Positions 51,792 to 61,256 are shown, counted from the stretch's first letter. The stretch is 64,000 nt of DNA from Fervidicoccus fontis Kam940 (GCF_000258425.1 NC_017461.1:372001-436000); one strand, 5' to 3'. Program-made: numbers and translations. The notes: generated by a model from the letters alone, not told the origin.

Positions 51792-52316
51792 TTAAATCGA
51801 AAATTCTATATAAAAATCTTGCAGTATATTGCTTATTTCTCTTTTTGTCTTTTCGTTAACATCAAAGACAACAGCGCCCATTCCTGGTTGCCCATAAATT
51901 ACTCTTCCACTGGAATTCATTGGTATTAATAAAGGGACATATAATGATAGAAGATCTTCCTCTCCTCTAACAATTACTAAAGATGAAATGCCTTGGATGT
52001 AGTTAATTAAAACTTCAGAAAGTTCTTCATTTATTGTTTCTTTACTGATAGTTCCTTGTTTGTTATATATTTCGATTATATCCGTATAGTAACTTTTTAT
52101 CTTTGAAATATCATATCTTTCTCTTTTTGTCTGCATATCTACAAAAGAAAGCACAGGAGATTTTTCTGCAATTTCTATATACTTTTCCGTTACATAATCT
52201 CCTATTGTTATATACCTGAATTTATTATGTGTAGTTTTTATAAGGTTTTCAAAAGAGGAACCAGAATAAATTGGACCAAATGGTTCCGAAAGAACTTTCT
52301 TGAGTTTATCATTCAT
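51792..52316 (-). CDS. GTP-dependent dephospho-CoA kinase (DUF359)
   Basis: 174 residues of the archaeal DUF359 family, shown in Thermococcus to phosphorylate dephospho-CoA with GTP in the last step of CoA synthesis. Conserved parts: SEPFGPIYSG near the N-terminus, RYITIGDYVTEKYIE, LSFVDMQTKRERYDI (family DxKTxR), IVRGEEDLLSLYVPLLIPMN and VIYGQPGMGAVVFD. It follows spt4 by 18 bases on the same strand, the arrangement rpo7-spt4-DUF359 found widely in archaea. Confidence 0.9.
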   Translation of the reverse strand: MNDKLKKVLSEPFGPIYSGSSFENLIKTTHNKFRYITIGDYVTEKYIEIAEKSPVLSFVDMQTKRERYDISKIKSYYTDIIEIYNKQGTISKETINEELSEVLINYIQGISSLVIVRGEEDLLSLYVPLLIPMNSSGRVIYGQPGMGAVVFDVNEKTKREISNILQDFYIEFSI

Positions 52317-52334
52317 TTTTAGAACTATTTATCA

Positions 52335-52544
52335 TCACCTAATCTTTATTGCATACTTTCCAGGCTTCGTAATTCCTAAGATTTGAGCTATTTTACTATT
52401 ATTAACATCTAGGACAATTACAAGTCCTTCCCAATCATTAGTAAATTCTTTAGACCCGCAGACAGGACATACTTCGACATTTGGTTCTACAAGAGCCTTG
52501 CACTTTATACATGCCTTATAAGGAGATTTCAACCTTTTAGACAT
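52335..52544 (-). CDS. spt4: Transcription elongation factor Spt4
   Basis: 69 residues. Four-cysteine zinc ribbon: CIKCKALVEPNVEVCPVCGS. Then SKEFTNDWEGLVIVLDVNN and the end KIAQILGITKPGKYAIKIR are Spt4 hallmarks. Spt4 forms a heterodimer with Spt5/NusG to keep RNA polymerase processive. Gene starts 3 bases after rpo7 with GAGGGAT before the ATG. Confidence 0.96.
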   Translation of the reverse strand: MSKRLKSPYKACIKCKALVEPNVEVCPVCGSKEFTNDWEGLVIVLDVNNSKIAQILGITKPGKYAIKIR

Positions 52545-52547
52545 TGC

Positions 52548-53075
52548 TTATCCCTCTACAGTTTTACCAAGGTAGGGCTGTCTCATAGTTAATTGGACCC
52601 TTATTTCTTTTTTTTCAGTAGAAAAACTTAATGCGATAATCCTTGCTCTAACAATATCTCCTCTTTCAATGATTCTATTACTGTTTTTCAGAATAAATGC
52701 TTCCCTGCTGCTATCATATTCAACGTATTCGTCAGAAATTTGCGATTTATGCACAAATCCATCTATTGGACCGATCCTAATGAATAATCCATAATCTTTA
52801 ACGTCTGTTACAAAGCCCTCTACTACTTCATGCATTAAAGGCTTCATAGAAATTATTGACGCTTCTACATTATGATAAGATGCTCCATCTCCATGCACAA
52901 TTTTTCCAAATGGATCTACCTTTGCCTTTTCGACACCAATAATAATTCCAAGCTCATCGTCATAGTATCCCGAGTAATATTGATTCAGTATTTCTGATGC
53001 GACTTTGTCCAAATCTTCATTCATCCTTTCCGGCGGAATCCTTAGTATATCCTTTACCCTAGAACGTAAAAACAT
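52548..53075 (-). CDS. rpo7: RNA polymerase subunit Rpo7 (RpoE')
   Basis: 175 residues: an N-terminal RNP-like tip domain (FLRSRVKDILRIPPERMNED) and a C-terminal S1/OB domain (MHEVVEGFVTDVKDYGLFIR then IGPIDGFVHKSQISDEYVEY, and later DIVRARIIALSFS). It forms the stalk of archaeal RNA polymerase with Rpo4. GAGGTAATG precedes the ATG. The PIN protein gene upstream on the same strand (about 80 bases away) completes a conserved block eS6, aIF2 gamma, PIN, rpo7, spt4. Confidence 0.95.
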   Translation of the reverse strand: MFLRSRVKDILRIPPERMNEDLDKVASEILNQYYSGYYDDELGIIIGVEKAKVDPFGKIVHGDGASYHNVEASIISMKPLMHEVVEGFVTDVKDYGLFIRIGPIDGFVHKSQISDEYVEYDSSREAFILKNSNRIIERGDIVRARIIALSFSTEKKEIRVQLTMRQPYLGKTVEG

Positions 53076-53156
53076 ATACTCATTACCTCATTGCTACAAA
53101 TATTGAAAAGTTGTTTTATATTATTGATATAAAGCTTTTATAAGTATTATGTTAAA

Positions 53157-53585
53157 TTATAGCCAGAATTCGAAATCTGTTTCAAGGGAGTTTTCACTTT
53201 CTCTGTAGTAAATACTTTTTATCCCGATCTGTCTCAATTTTCTCCTCAATTCTCTGTCATTTGTAGCAACAATTACAATGCCCTTTTCGGTTAAGTTCAA
53301 AGCAATTTCTAAAATGTCTTTATCAGCAGAAAAATAATTAGACTTTTGAAGTTCACATTTTTCCTTAATCAAGCCAATTCGTTTTTTTATTTCATTATCA
53401 TTTTTTCTGTTTTTCCTCTCCAATTTTTCTAATTCATTTAAAACGCTTTCTAAGCAAATGAATTCCGGTTTATAATTAATCAAAGAAGAGATCTCTTCGA
53501 AAACATCAAACTTTCTTAGATGCATAAACAAGAAATTTGTGTCAAGCACTACATATATGTTTTTTATAACTTCAAGATCCCCCAT
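53157..53585 (-). CDS. PIN domain protein, Fcf1/Utp24-like
   Basis: About 142 residues. PIN-domain acids occur at the expected points: VVLDTNFLFM, ICLESVLNELEKLERKN, FSADKDILEIALNL, IVIVATNDRELRRKL. The long basic helical insert (ERKNRKNDNEIKKRIG) and the position after aIF2 gamma match the archaeal Fcf1-like rRNA-processing nucleases, not VapC toxins, and no antitoxin gene is adjacent. The start is uncertain: ATG 53585 overlaps the end of aIF2 gamma by 22 bases; a TTG at 53576 is possible. Confidence 0.82.
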   Translation of the reverse strand: MGDLEVIKNIYVVLDTNFLFMHLRKFDVFEEISSLINYKPEFICLESVLNELEKLERKNRKNDNEIKKRIGLIKEKCELQKSNYFSADKDILEIALNLTEKGIVIVATNDRELRRKLRQIGIKSIYYRESENSLETDFEFWL

Positions 53586-54814
53586 CCTGCCAATCTCCAC
53601 TTCCCATTAATCTCTCTGCTGAACACAGCCCTGCTACCGCTTATGCCAACAATGGGCTTTGAAAGCGAAATTTCTATTACATTGCTTGATACTCTCTCAA
53701 CTACTCCTTTAGTTAGAGCAGTCCCTATCGTAATCATTAGTCTTTCTTTTGCCTGAATAGGTCTTGCTGTGATGAATTCTTTTGCACCTACAACTCTTTC
53801 GAGCAAATGATATTCCATTTCAATATGGTCTATTATAGGAAGTTTATTATTAGGAATTGTAAGAACGTTTCCAATAAGTTGATCTCTTTTAGTAATAGAT
53901 GGATCTAGCTTTGTCCCTACAGCGAGCAATCCGCCTGGAAGGGCTTTTTCAACCTCAATTTCACCGAACCTTAAACTAGTAACTTCAGTATATATAGCCT
54001 GATATTCTTCTCTTCCGCCCGATTTTTTAACTTTCATGCCTGGCAGAATTACTATTTCATCGCCGATTTTAAGCTCTCCTTGCGAAAGTGTGCCTCCAAC
54101 CACACCACCAGCAAGTTTTTCAGGAGGTGTACCAGGCTTATTTACATCAAAGCTTCTAACAATGTGCATTAAAGGAGGCTTAGTCAGATCTCTTTCCGGA
54201 GTAGGTATGTACTTTTGTATTGCAGCCATAAGAACATCAATATTAGCCCCTTTTAGAGCGCTAATAGGTATAATAGGAGCATTTTCTGCCCATGTGCCTT
54301 CTATGAGACGTTTAATTTCATTGTAACTTTCTCTAGCTCTTTCCCTGCTTACTACGTCAACTTTGTTCTGAACTATAATGAGATTTTTTATTCCGATTAT
54401 TTCAAGAGCCTTAAAATGCTCAAAAGTTTGCGGTTGAGGACACTTTTCATTGGCTGCTATCACTAAAAGTGCTCCATCCATTATAGCAGCACCAGAAAGC
54501 ATGGTAGTCATAAGTATTTCATGTCCTGGCGCGTCAACATAAGATATTCTTCTTAAAAGCTCAGGCTCCGATCCTGAGGGACATTCCTTGCATTCTGGTA
54601 AGGGCTGGTACTCTTCTGGAAATGGACAGTTAGAACACCTATATATACCCCCATCTGCATATCCAAGCTTTATTGTCATTCCTCTCTTTAACTCTTCACT
54701 ATGTTTTGAAGTCCAGATACCAGTGAGAGAATAAACTAAAGTAGTCTTTCCATGGTCTACATGACCTGCAGTCCCAATATTTACTTCAGGTTGTTCCTTT
54801 TTTTCATAAGCCAA
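53564..54814 (-). CDS. aif2g: Translation initiation factor aIF2, gamma subunit
   Basis: 416 residues. GTPase motifs GTAGHVDHGKTTLVYSLTG, ELKRGMTIKLGYADG (switch 1), DAPGHEILMTTML and QNKVDVV are intact. The zinc knuckle CSNCPFPEEYQPLPECKECP, specific for e/aIF2 gamma, is present. Domains II and III follow (LAGGVVGGTLSQGELKIGDE; ISLSKPIVGISGSRAVFSRE). It binds initiator Met-tRNA with alpha and beta subunits. TTG start after AAGTGATGTATT. Confidence 0.98.
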   Translation of the reverse strand: MAYEKKEQPEVNIGTAGHVDHGKTTLVYSLTGIWTSKHSEELKRGMTIKLGYADGGIYRCSNCPFPEEYQPLPECKECPSGSEPELLRRISYVDAPGHEILMTTMLSGAAIMDGALLVIAANEKCPQPQTFEHFKALEIIGIKNLIIVQNKVDVVSRERARESYNEIKRLIEGTWAENAPIIPISALKGANIDVLMAAIQKYIPTPERDLTKPPLMHIVRSFDVNKPGTPPEKLAGGVVGGTLSQGELKIGDEIVILPGMKVKKSGGREEYQAIYTEVTSLRFGEIEVEKALPGGLLAVGTKLDPSITKRDQLIGNVLTIPNNKLPIIDHIEMEYHLLERVVGAKEFITARPIQAKERLMITIGTALTKGVVERVSSNVIEISLSKPIVGISGSRAVFSREINGKWRLAGWGILKL

Positions 54815-54838
54815 AATACATCACTTTAACGATATAAT

Positions 54839-55474
54839 TTATTGCACTAAAATAGTATTTATTTGAACAAAGCTTTCATCTATTGTATTTCCTCTGACCA
54901 TTTTTCTTCTTTTTTCACCATTTCTTTCAGGATGATAACCAGGAGGCCCTGAAAGTAGCAACTTTTTCTTAACTGCACCAGGAAGATCCTTTCTCATGGG
55001 AAAACCGCTGTTATCCGAGCCCCCTTTCACTACTAGTTTACCTTTTAGATCTATAATTACAGCGTCTATTTCGTCACCTATCTTCATTCCTACAAATCTT
55101 CTGCTCGTTGAATCATCTAGAGTTAGCTGAAATGCTTTTGACTTCATAGCTATAGCTTCCGCCTGAAGTTCTCCGATTTTTTCTCCTAAAAGGTCTGAAG
55201 ATATCTTTACTGTATTTTCATCTAAACCGTCTTCAATAGTAGTCTTAAAGTGCATTTTAATTACTTTTCCGCCTTCCTGCGAGAACTTTAACATGAGAAC
55301 GGCATCATTTACGTTAAGCTTATCAGCCAATGCGCGTGAAACAATAGCAATGGGAAGTTTTCTTCCTTCTTTTTGCTCCTTGCTCAGCTGAATTTTTTCA
55401 TCTCCAACTACTTTCACTTTGATTGATTGATTATTGTGCTTTGGAACTGATACTACTAATTTAAATTCGGGCAT
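54839..55474 (-). CDS. rps6e: Ribosomal protein eS6
   Basis: 211 residues from ATG 55474, opening MPEFKLVVSVPKHNNQ as other archaeal eS6 proteins do; GGAGGT lies ten bases before it. The diagnostic KGGSDNSGFPMRKDLPGAVK and KLLLSGPPGYHPERNGEKRR blocks are intact, followed by KMVRGNTIDESFVQINTILV. The longer frame from 55510 has no support. It heads the eS6, aIF2 gamma, PIN unit. Confidence 0.95.
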   Translation of the reverse strand: MPEFKLVVSVPKHNNQSIKVKVVGDEKIQLSKEQKEGRKLPIAIVSRALADKLNVNDAVLMLKFSQEGGKVIKMHFKTTIEDGLDENTVKISSDLLGEKIGELQAEAIAMKSKAFQLTLDDSTSRRFVGMKIGDEIDAVIIDLKGKLVVKGGSDNSGFPMRKDLPGAVKKKLLLSGPPGYHPERNGEKRRKMVRGNTIDESFVQINTILVQ

Positions 55475-55771
55475 TACTTCATTTACCTCCGCATCCAGCT
55501 CTTTTTTCATTGCCGGATTTGCAGATTATTTAAATGCGTTTAAATTTATTATTATTAAAAGGATAATTAAATTTTAATTATACCTTTTTTGAAAGCATAA
55601 TAATTAAATTCTCTATTTCAACAAAAGAAATTGAGTTTCTTTTACTCTATTGCAAATGTTTATAAGCTTTTTGCTCAGAGATAATTTTGAATTAGACATT
55701 TATCCAATCAACAATATAAGATAATGACTCGTCTTTAAAAACAAATAACAATTACATTTTTGGTGATTAAA

Positions 55772-57583
55772 TTGAGCGGTACTTCTAGAATCGAAGAGCA
55801 AAAACTGAGGCAACCTATTGTCGTTGTAATGGGTCACGTAGATCATGGAAAAACAACGTTACTTGATAAAATTAGAGGGACAAGTGTCGCTAAAAGAGAG
55901 CCTGGAGAGATAACGCAACATGTTGGTGCAAGCGTAGTTCCCTCGAGAGTTATAGAGCAATTAGCTGAACCTCTTAAAAAAATAATACCTGTTAAGCTAA
56001 AAATTCCAGGGCTGTTGTTTATAGATACACCTGGACATGAGCTTTTCATGAATATGAGAAGAATAGGCGGAGCGATCTCAGATTTTTCTATATTGGTCGT
56101 TGACATAATAGAAGGTTTCAAAGAGCAAACTGTAGAATCATTGCAACTTCTAAGGGCGAGAAAGGTTCCATTTTTGGTCGCTGCAAATAAAATTGATAAA
56201 ATTCCGGGTTGGAAGCCTTATCCAAATGAAGCTTTTATAAATTCATATGCTAAGCAGTCACAAAGAACTAAGGAACTTTTGGATGAGAGGATATATCATC
56301 TAATGGGAGAGCTTGGTAGATACGGATTTAACAGTGATAGGTTTGATAGAATAAAAGATTTTACACGAACCGTGAGCATCGTTCCCGTCTCCGCAAAAAC
56401 AGGTGAGGGAATACCAGAATTGCTTGCAATGCTTGCAGGGTTGTCTCAGCAGTACTTGAAGGATAGGCTGATATTTACTTCAGGAAATGCCAAAGGAGTA
56501 GTGCTTGAAGTTAAGGAGATGCCAGGACTGGGGAATACTATTGATGTAATAATATATGATGGAATTTTAAGAAAAGGAGATACAATAGTTCTTGGAAGCG
56601 CCGAAGGACCGATCGTTACAAAGGTTAGAAATCTCCTTATGCCTAAGCCATTGCAAGAAATCAGATCGCCAGAAGACAAGTTTTTGAGTGTAGATGAAGT
56701 TGTAGCAGCTGTTGGGGTAAAAATTGTTGCTCCGGACTTAGACAATGCAGTCGCAGGAACTCAGCTATATGTTGCAAATACACCTGAAGAAATAGAAGAT
56801 GCTAAAAATAAAATACTAGAAGAGCTAAGTAAGATAAAGATAAAAACAGATAAAAGCGGGGTAGTAGCTAAAGCTGATACTTTGGGGACTTTAGATGCAC
56901 TTGTTGAAGCTTTGAAAAGAAATAACATTCCAGTTAGAATAGCTGATATAGGAAATATAACAAAAAGGGATGTTGTTGAGGCATCAATTTCCAAGCAAGA
57001 TGATGAAACTTTAGGCGTAATTTTGGGGTTTAATGTTAAAGTAATGCCTGATGCTAAAGAAGAAGCCGAAAAGTTAAATGTGAAAATAATGCTAAACAAT
57101 ATAATTTATAAGCTTCTTGAAGACTATTTCAATTGGAAAGAGGAAGTAAAGAGATTAGAAAAAATAAAAGAAATGGAAAACTTAGTTTGGCCTGCAAAAT
57201 TTAGAATAATCCCAGGATTTGTTTTCAGAAGGAGCGATCCTGTTATTGTTGGAATCGAAGTTTTGGGAGGTATACTCAAACCTGGGAGCCCATTAATGGA
57301 CGAGGCAGGTAGAAAGCTTGGTATACTTCAGCAAATTCAAGACAAAGGACAAAGTCTTAAAGAAGCAAAGCCAGGCATGCAAGTCGCAATTTCAGTCAAA
57401 GGCAACATAATGGTTGGAAGGCAAATAAACGAAGGCGATATTATTTATACAGACGTTCCCGATCTGCATGCGAGGACATTTTTAACTAAATTCAAAGGCG
57501 ATATAAGTGATGATGTTAAAATGGTATTAGATGAGATAATTAAAATAAAAAGAAAAAGCGATCCATTATATGCTTTTGTATGA
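55772..57583 (+). CDS. infB: Translation initiation factor aIF5B (IF2-like)
   Basis: About 603 residues from TTG 55772 (TGGTGAT upstream). G domain: VVMGHVDHGKTTLLDKIRGT, HVGASVVPS, IDTPGHELFMNMRRIGG, AANKIDKIPGW. Then domain II (GVVLEVKEMPGLGNTIDVII), domain III with ADTLGTLDALVEALKRNNIP, and domain IV ending KRKSDPLYAFV. aIF5B promotes subunit joining. The gene has no intein. It diverges from eS6 across a 250-base gap; a TATA-like TTTATAAGC lies near 55659. Confidence 0.97.
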   Translation: MSGTSRIEEQKLRQPIVVVMGHVDHGKTTLLDKIRGTSVAKREPGEITQHVGASVVPSRVIEQLAEPLKKIIPVKLKIPGLLFIDTPGHELFMNMRRIGGAISDFSILVVDIIEGFKEQTVESLQLLRARKVPFLVAANKIDKIPGWKPYPNEAFINSYAKQSQRTKELLDERIYHLMGELGRYGFNSDRFDRIKDFTRTVSIVPVSAKTGEGIPELLAMLAGLSQQYLKDRLIFTSGNAKGVVLEVKEMPGLGNTIDVIIYDGILRKGDTIVLGSAEGPIVTKVRNLLMPKPLQEIRSPEDKFLSVDEVVAAVGVKIVAPDLDNAVAGTQLYVANTPEEIEDAKNKILEELSKIKIKTDKSGVVAKADTLGTLDALVEALKRNNIPVRIADIGNITKRDVVEASISKQDDETLGVILGFNVKVMPDAKEEAEKLNVKIMLNNIIYKLLEDYFNWKEEVKRLEKIKEMENLVWPAKFRIIPGFVFRRSDPVIVGIEVLGGILKPGSPLMDEAGRKLGILQQIQDKGQSLKEAKPGMQVAISVKGNIMVGRQINEGDIIYTDVPDLHARTFLTKFKGDISDDVKMVLDEIIKIKRKSDPLYAFV

Positions 57584-57923
57584 TTTTGTTCTATGAATTC
57601 CATAACAAATAATATTTAGCATTCAAAATTCTAATATCATGTTTTCTAGCAGTTATAGTTCCCCGCATTTGTTCAAGCTTAAATTTTTTGCTTACGAGGC
57701 AAAAAGAATAAACAGAAATCACTCTTGAGCTTTCTATGAGATTTACTGCTTTAGGTTCTAGGATAACTTTTATGCAAAAATTAGAAGTCATTAAAGGAAA
57801 CTTCATTACTTGGCAAAGCTTATTGCTAAGCTTTTACAAGAATAAATCCTTAAAAATATTTAAACAAAAAGGCGTGACTTTAAATTTCGTAAAATCAGGA
57901 TTAATAACTATTAGTAATATAAC
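57584..57923. other. Intergenic region, nothing recognised
   Basis: 340 bases between convergent infB and ndk. Short open frames on both strands (for example 57591-57806 minus) have no start signal and no family resemblance. I see no RNA gene, repeat or mobile-element end here. Confidence 0.5.
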
Positions 57924-58349
57924 TCAGTATTTCAGAAGTTCTGATTCAAGAAAGAATATTTTATGCTCTCTTTCATAGCTTTCTTTTGAATCAGATGCAT
58001 GAATGACATTCTCTTGAATGTCGAGTGCAAAATCTCCCCTAATAGTCCCAGGCAATGCCTTTCTTCCGTCTGTAGATCCTATTAAAGTTCTTACAACTTC
58101 AACTGCTGAATCGCCTTCAAGCACCATTACCACTACAGGTCCTCTGGTTGCAAAATTAACTAAATCGTTGTAAAATGGCTTATCCTTATGAGGAATATAT
58201 AATTCTTTTGCCTGCTCTTTGGTCATTTTTATAAGCTTCATGGCAACTATTTTTAAGTTCTTTCTTTCGAACCTCGATATTATTTCTCCGATAAGTTTCC
58301 TTTCTACAGCATCTGGCTTTATCATAACAAATGTTCTTTCAATTGCCAT
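57924..58349 (-). CDS. ndk: Nucleoside diphosphate kinase
   Basis: 141 residues from ATG 58349 (AAAGGTGAT upstream), not the longer frame from 58379. It equalises nucleoside triphosphate pools through a phosphohistidine. [20 protein letters not shown], the active-site [20 protein letters not shown] (His in I-H-A-S-D) and [20 protein letters not shown] are intact. Its start is 5 bases after the eL24 stop. Confidence 0.97.
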   Translation of the reverse strand: MAIERTFVMIKPDAVERKLIGEIISRFERKNLKIVAMKLIKMTKEQAKELYIPHKDKPFYNDLVNFATRGPVVVMVLEGDSAVEVVRTLIGSTDGRKALPGTIRGDFALDIQENVIHASDSKESYEREHKIFFLESELLKY

Positions 58350-58354
58350 GTAAA

Positions 58355-58534
58355 TCACCTTTTTGCTACTTTTGTCCACTTTAGTTTTGTTGCTTTTCTA
58401 TTAAGCACTAGCATATTTTTATAGCATTTTCTGCTGCAAAACCACATAACACTTCCATCAACTTTTATGTACATCAGACCAGTTCCTGGTAATATTTCAT
58501 TACCGCAAAAAGCACACTTAACAAGCCTTGCCAT
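58355..58534 (-). CDS. rpl24e: Ribosomal protein eL24 (L24e)
   Basis: 59 residues: zinc-ribbon protein of the large subunit. It begins [20 protein letters not shown] and has a second cysteine pair in [11 protein letters not shown], ending in basic [14 protein letters not shown]. Cysteines C7, C10, C33 and C37 fit the L24e zinc site. The order eL24, ndk is standard in archaea. Confidence 0.95.
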   Translation of the reverse strand: MARLVKCAFCGNEILPGTGLMYIKVDGSVMWFCSRKCYKNMLVLNRKATKLKWTKVAKR

Positions 58535-58656
58535 TTTTGATCGACCTTCTTTCTGTTGGTTTATACAACAAGACTTTTAACTTTTTATGTTTAATAAGCT
58601 TTATTATTGTCAAATTTTAAATTATTTTTAACAATCAAAGGTAGAGGGAAAATAAA

Positions 58657-58896
58657 ATGAGCTTAAAGGAAGAAAGATCTGCGATAATTGAAGAGTTTGG
58701 TTATCCTGCAGAGGTTATTCAGATAATAGGAAGAACAGGTGTTACTGGAGAAATCATTCAAGTCAGAGTTAGAGTTCTTGAAGGAAGAGATAAAGGAAGG
58801 GTTCTTACGAGAAACGTAAAGGGTCCTGTGAGAATAGGTGATATTCTGATACTCAGAGAGACAGAAAGAGAAGCTAGAAGGTTGTCAAGTAGGTAA
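58657..58896 (+). CDS. rps28e: Ribosomal protein eS28
   Basis: 79 residues. The S1-like OB sequence [20 protein letters not shown] then [20 protein letters not shown] and the C-terminal [11 protein letters not shown] are diagnostic. Unlike the usual archaeal operon L7Ae, eS28, eL24, ndk, this gene is on the opposite strand to its neighbours on both sides. AGGTAGAGGG precedes the ATG, and its promoter must lie in the 122-base gap shared with eL24. Confidence 0.96.
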   Translation: MSLKEERSAIIEEFGYPAEVIQIIGRTGVTGEIIQVRVRVLEGRDKGRVLTRNVKGPVRIGDILILRETEREARRLSSR

Positions 58897-58914
58897 AAAA
58901 ACAAAGAAAAATTT

Positions 58915-59295
58915 TTATGCAGACTTACTTCTTAGTTCAGAGATTTTGCTGATTAAAGAGTTTAACCCTTCTTTAGCATCTCCAGGATCGATTATAGCTA
59001 CCGCTGCAGCCTGGACATCTATTCCTACAGATTCTCCTAATTTCTTTTTGCTAGGTACATACGTATATGGTATTTTTTTCTCATCACATAAAAGCGGCAG
59101 GTGAGCTACCACTTCTGGAGGATCCACGTCTTCAGCAATAACGACAAGTTTTGCTACTCCTCTTTCTACTGCTTTAGTTGTTTCGTTTGTACCTTTCTTG
59201 ATTTTACCAGACTGTTTTACCTTTTCTAAAAGTTTATAGGTTTCATCTGCAATTTCTGGAGGTACATTAAATGTTACATAAAATTGTTTTGACAT
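58915..59295 (-). CDS. rpl7ae: Ribosomal protein L7Ae
   Basis: 126 residues. The kink-turn-binding protein of the large subunit, also core of box C/D and H/ACA RNPs and archaeal RNase [21 protein letters not shown] (RNA-binding G-x-N-E-x-T-K), [34 protein letters not shown] and [12 protein letters not shown] are all intact. The leader is about 50 bases and contains a hairpin (59327-59345). The gene converges with eS28, 18 bases between stops. Confidence 0.97.
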   Translation of the reverse strand: MSKQFYVTFNVPPEIADETYKLLEKVKQSGKIKKGTNETTKAVERGVAKLVVIAEDVDPPEVVAHLPLLCDEKKIPYTYVPSKKKLGESVGIDVQAAAVAIIDPGDAKEGLNSLISKISELRSKSA

Positions 59296-59326
59296 GGTCT
59301 TTCATTCTCCTTCTCATATATTTTCG

Positions 59327-59345
59327 AAGGGATCTTTCATCCCTT
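59327..59345 (-). promoter_or_regulatory. Hairpin in the L7Ae mRNA leader
   Basis: On the minus strand AAGGGAT, loop GAAAG, ATCCCTT, at the very 5' end of the predicted leader: a TATA-like GCTTAAAACC at 59367-59376 would start transcription near 59346. Between hairpin and ATG lie GA-rich sequence and two ATGA motifs. L7Ae of other archaea is known to repress its own mRNA by binding a leader kink-turn, so an operator role is plausible. A canonical kink-turn is not obvious. Confidence 0.4.
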
Positions 59346-59513
59346 TAGTTTCTTTTATGATAAACAGGTTTTAAGCTTTTCTATTTATTCGCGATTTTCT
59401 GCTCTAATATTTTATGCTTGAAACTTCTATTGTAGTCATTTTATAAATGATGAAATATACATAGAATTGTGCAAGCTTTTTTGTTATGTTATTTTTAAAA
59501 GTCAAACAATATA

Positions 59514-61256
59514 TTATTCATGAGAAAATACTAACTCGACTGATGGAGATACCCTTTTAACCCTTGCAAATCCTACTCTGATTAGCTGTATAGTTTTTCC
59601 ACTAAGACTTTCTAAGATTTCAACTTTCTCAATATCACCATACTTAACTTTAAGCTCTTCTTTTGATGGAATAAGGAGAGAAGCTATTGTCGAGTTCTTT
59701 TTCTTGACCCATTGTATAATACTGAGTTTTTCTTTTCTAGCAATATCAACGCTCTTAGATTTGAACACAAGTCTTTCGCCTGAAATTTCAAAATTCGCCA
59801 ACTCCATTAGCCTTAATGACTTCGTTCCACTATTGTTAATGCTCTCATAATCATCTCTTGAAATACTAATTATATCTCCATTGCAAACCTCATATTCTCT
59901 GGATCCTAAAGACTTATTATCTGGGTGGTATGATATGGTCGTCCTTAAACATCCTTCTTTTAGGTTATCGATTTTCAAGTATACTGGTTCTATAACGAAC
60001 ATGATCCTATAAGCTATAGGATCAATTATCTTTCTGTTTTCAGAAGCTAGATTTACATAGCTAATACTCGCATCAGAACTTTTAGCACCGACAGTTAGTA
60101 TAAGATTTCTAATGGCTTCAGGTAATATCCCTCTTTCTCTAAGCCCCATTATTGTTCCAAATCTTGGATCGTCCGGTCCGGAATACAAACCTCTGGATTC
60201 TTTTAGTATTCTCTTTATCTGTGATTTGCTCATTATAAAATCTTCAAGCTTCAATCTTCCTAAATGTATAGTTTCGGGCTGCTTCCACCCCATATACTGA
60301 TAGAGATGGCTTTGTTTAATAGTGTTTTGCTTATGTTCCTTACCTCTTATTACGTGCGTGACACCCATTAAGTGATCATCTACGCCGGCAGCGAAATTAT
60401 AAGTTGGCCAAACTATGTATTTAGAGCCTACTATAGGATGTGGGGTCTTTTCTGTATCTATAATCCTAAAAGCAACCCAATCAATTAAACTTTTATCCGT
60501 ATATTTTAAGTCTGTTTTTACTCTTAGTACAGCTTCTCCTTCTTTGTAGTAACCTGAAAGCATTTTTTCAAAAAGCTCTAGGTTATCTTCTGGAGATTTA
60601 TTCCTATTTGGATGAACCTGACCTGCCGATACGATTTCTTCGTATTCCTGTTTTGTTGAGTCATCAACGTAAGCCCCTCCTTTCAATATAAGCTCTTTCG
60701 CTATTTGATAGTAGATTGGAATTCTCAAACTTTGAATATACTCTTCATCCCATCTGATGCCTAGCCACTTTAGATCTTCCCTAATTAATGAATATGCTTC
60801 TATCATTGGAGTTTTTGTTCGAGGATCTGTATCTTCAAATCGCAAAATCATTTTACCTTTATACATCCTGGCATATTCATGACTGAGAATTGCAGGCCTA
60901 GCGTTACCCAGATGTATAACGAAATCTGGATTTGGGGCAAATCTTGTGATAATTTTTTCATATAATTCGGCATTGGGAAGAGGAGGAAGAACTTTTTCTT
61001 CTTTCTTCTTCTCTTCCGTCAATGAAACTTCTGGAAATTCTTTTTCCAAAATCTTTTTTTGTTCATCAATGCTTTTTGAGTTGATTTCCTCGACTTTTTT
61101 CTTTACACTTTCTATAATTTCCTTGATACTGCTTTTCAGCTCTGGTTTTTCCGCAACAATTTTTGATACAACTGCGCCTACTTCAGCCTTACCATTGTGC
61201 TTTATGGCATTTATCAGTACATGTTTTTGTATTAGCTTATCTATTTCTTCGTCCAT
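59514..61256 (-). CDS. gltX: Glutamyl-tRNA synthetase (archaeal type)
   Basis: 580 residues. An N-terminal helical extension (about 1-95) precedes the class I core: TRFAPNPDFVIHLGNARPAI carries the HIGH equivalent HLGN; FEDTDPRTK, GVDDHLMGVTHVIRGKEHK and the KMSKS equivalent FIMSKSQI are present. The C-terminal half is beta-barrel (VEKVEILESLSGKTIQLIRV), as in archaeal and eukaryotic GluRS/GlnRS. It probably charges both tRNA-Glu and tRNA-Gln. GAGGTAAAAACAAG precedes the ATG. Confidence 0.95.
   Translation of the reverse strand: MDEEIDKLIQKHVLINAIKHNGKAEVGAVVSKIVAEKPELKSSIKEIIESVKKKVEEINSKSIDEQKKILEKEFPEVSLTEEKKKEEKVLPPLPNAELYEKIITRFAPNPDFVIHLGNARPAILSHEYARMYKGKMILRFEDTDPRTKTPMIEAYSLIREDLKWLGIRWDEEYIQSLRIPIYYQIAKELILKGGAYVDDSTKQEYEEIVSAGQVHPNRNKSPEDNLELFEKMLSGYYKEGEAVLRVKTDLKYTDKSLIDWVAFRIIDTEKTPHPIVGSKYIVWPTYNFAAGVDDHLMGVTHVIRGKEHKQNTIKQSHLYQYMGWKQPETIHLGRLKLEDFIMSKSQIKRILKESRGLYSGPDDPRFGTIMGLRERGILPEAIRNLILTVGAKSSDASISYVNLASENRKIIDPIAYRIMFVIEPVYLKIDNLKEGCLRTTISYHPDNKSLGSREYEVCNGDIISISRDDYESINNSGTKSLRLMELANFEISGERLVFKSKSVDIARKEKLSIIQWVKKKNSTIASLLIPSKEELKVKYGDIEKVEILESLSGKTIQLIRVGFARVKRVSPSVELVFSHE

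Noticed and set aside
57591-57978. Overlapping short frames on both strands in the infB/ndk gap
   Set aside because: No ribosome site, no family resemblance, low-complexity composition; left as intergenic.
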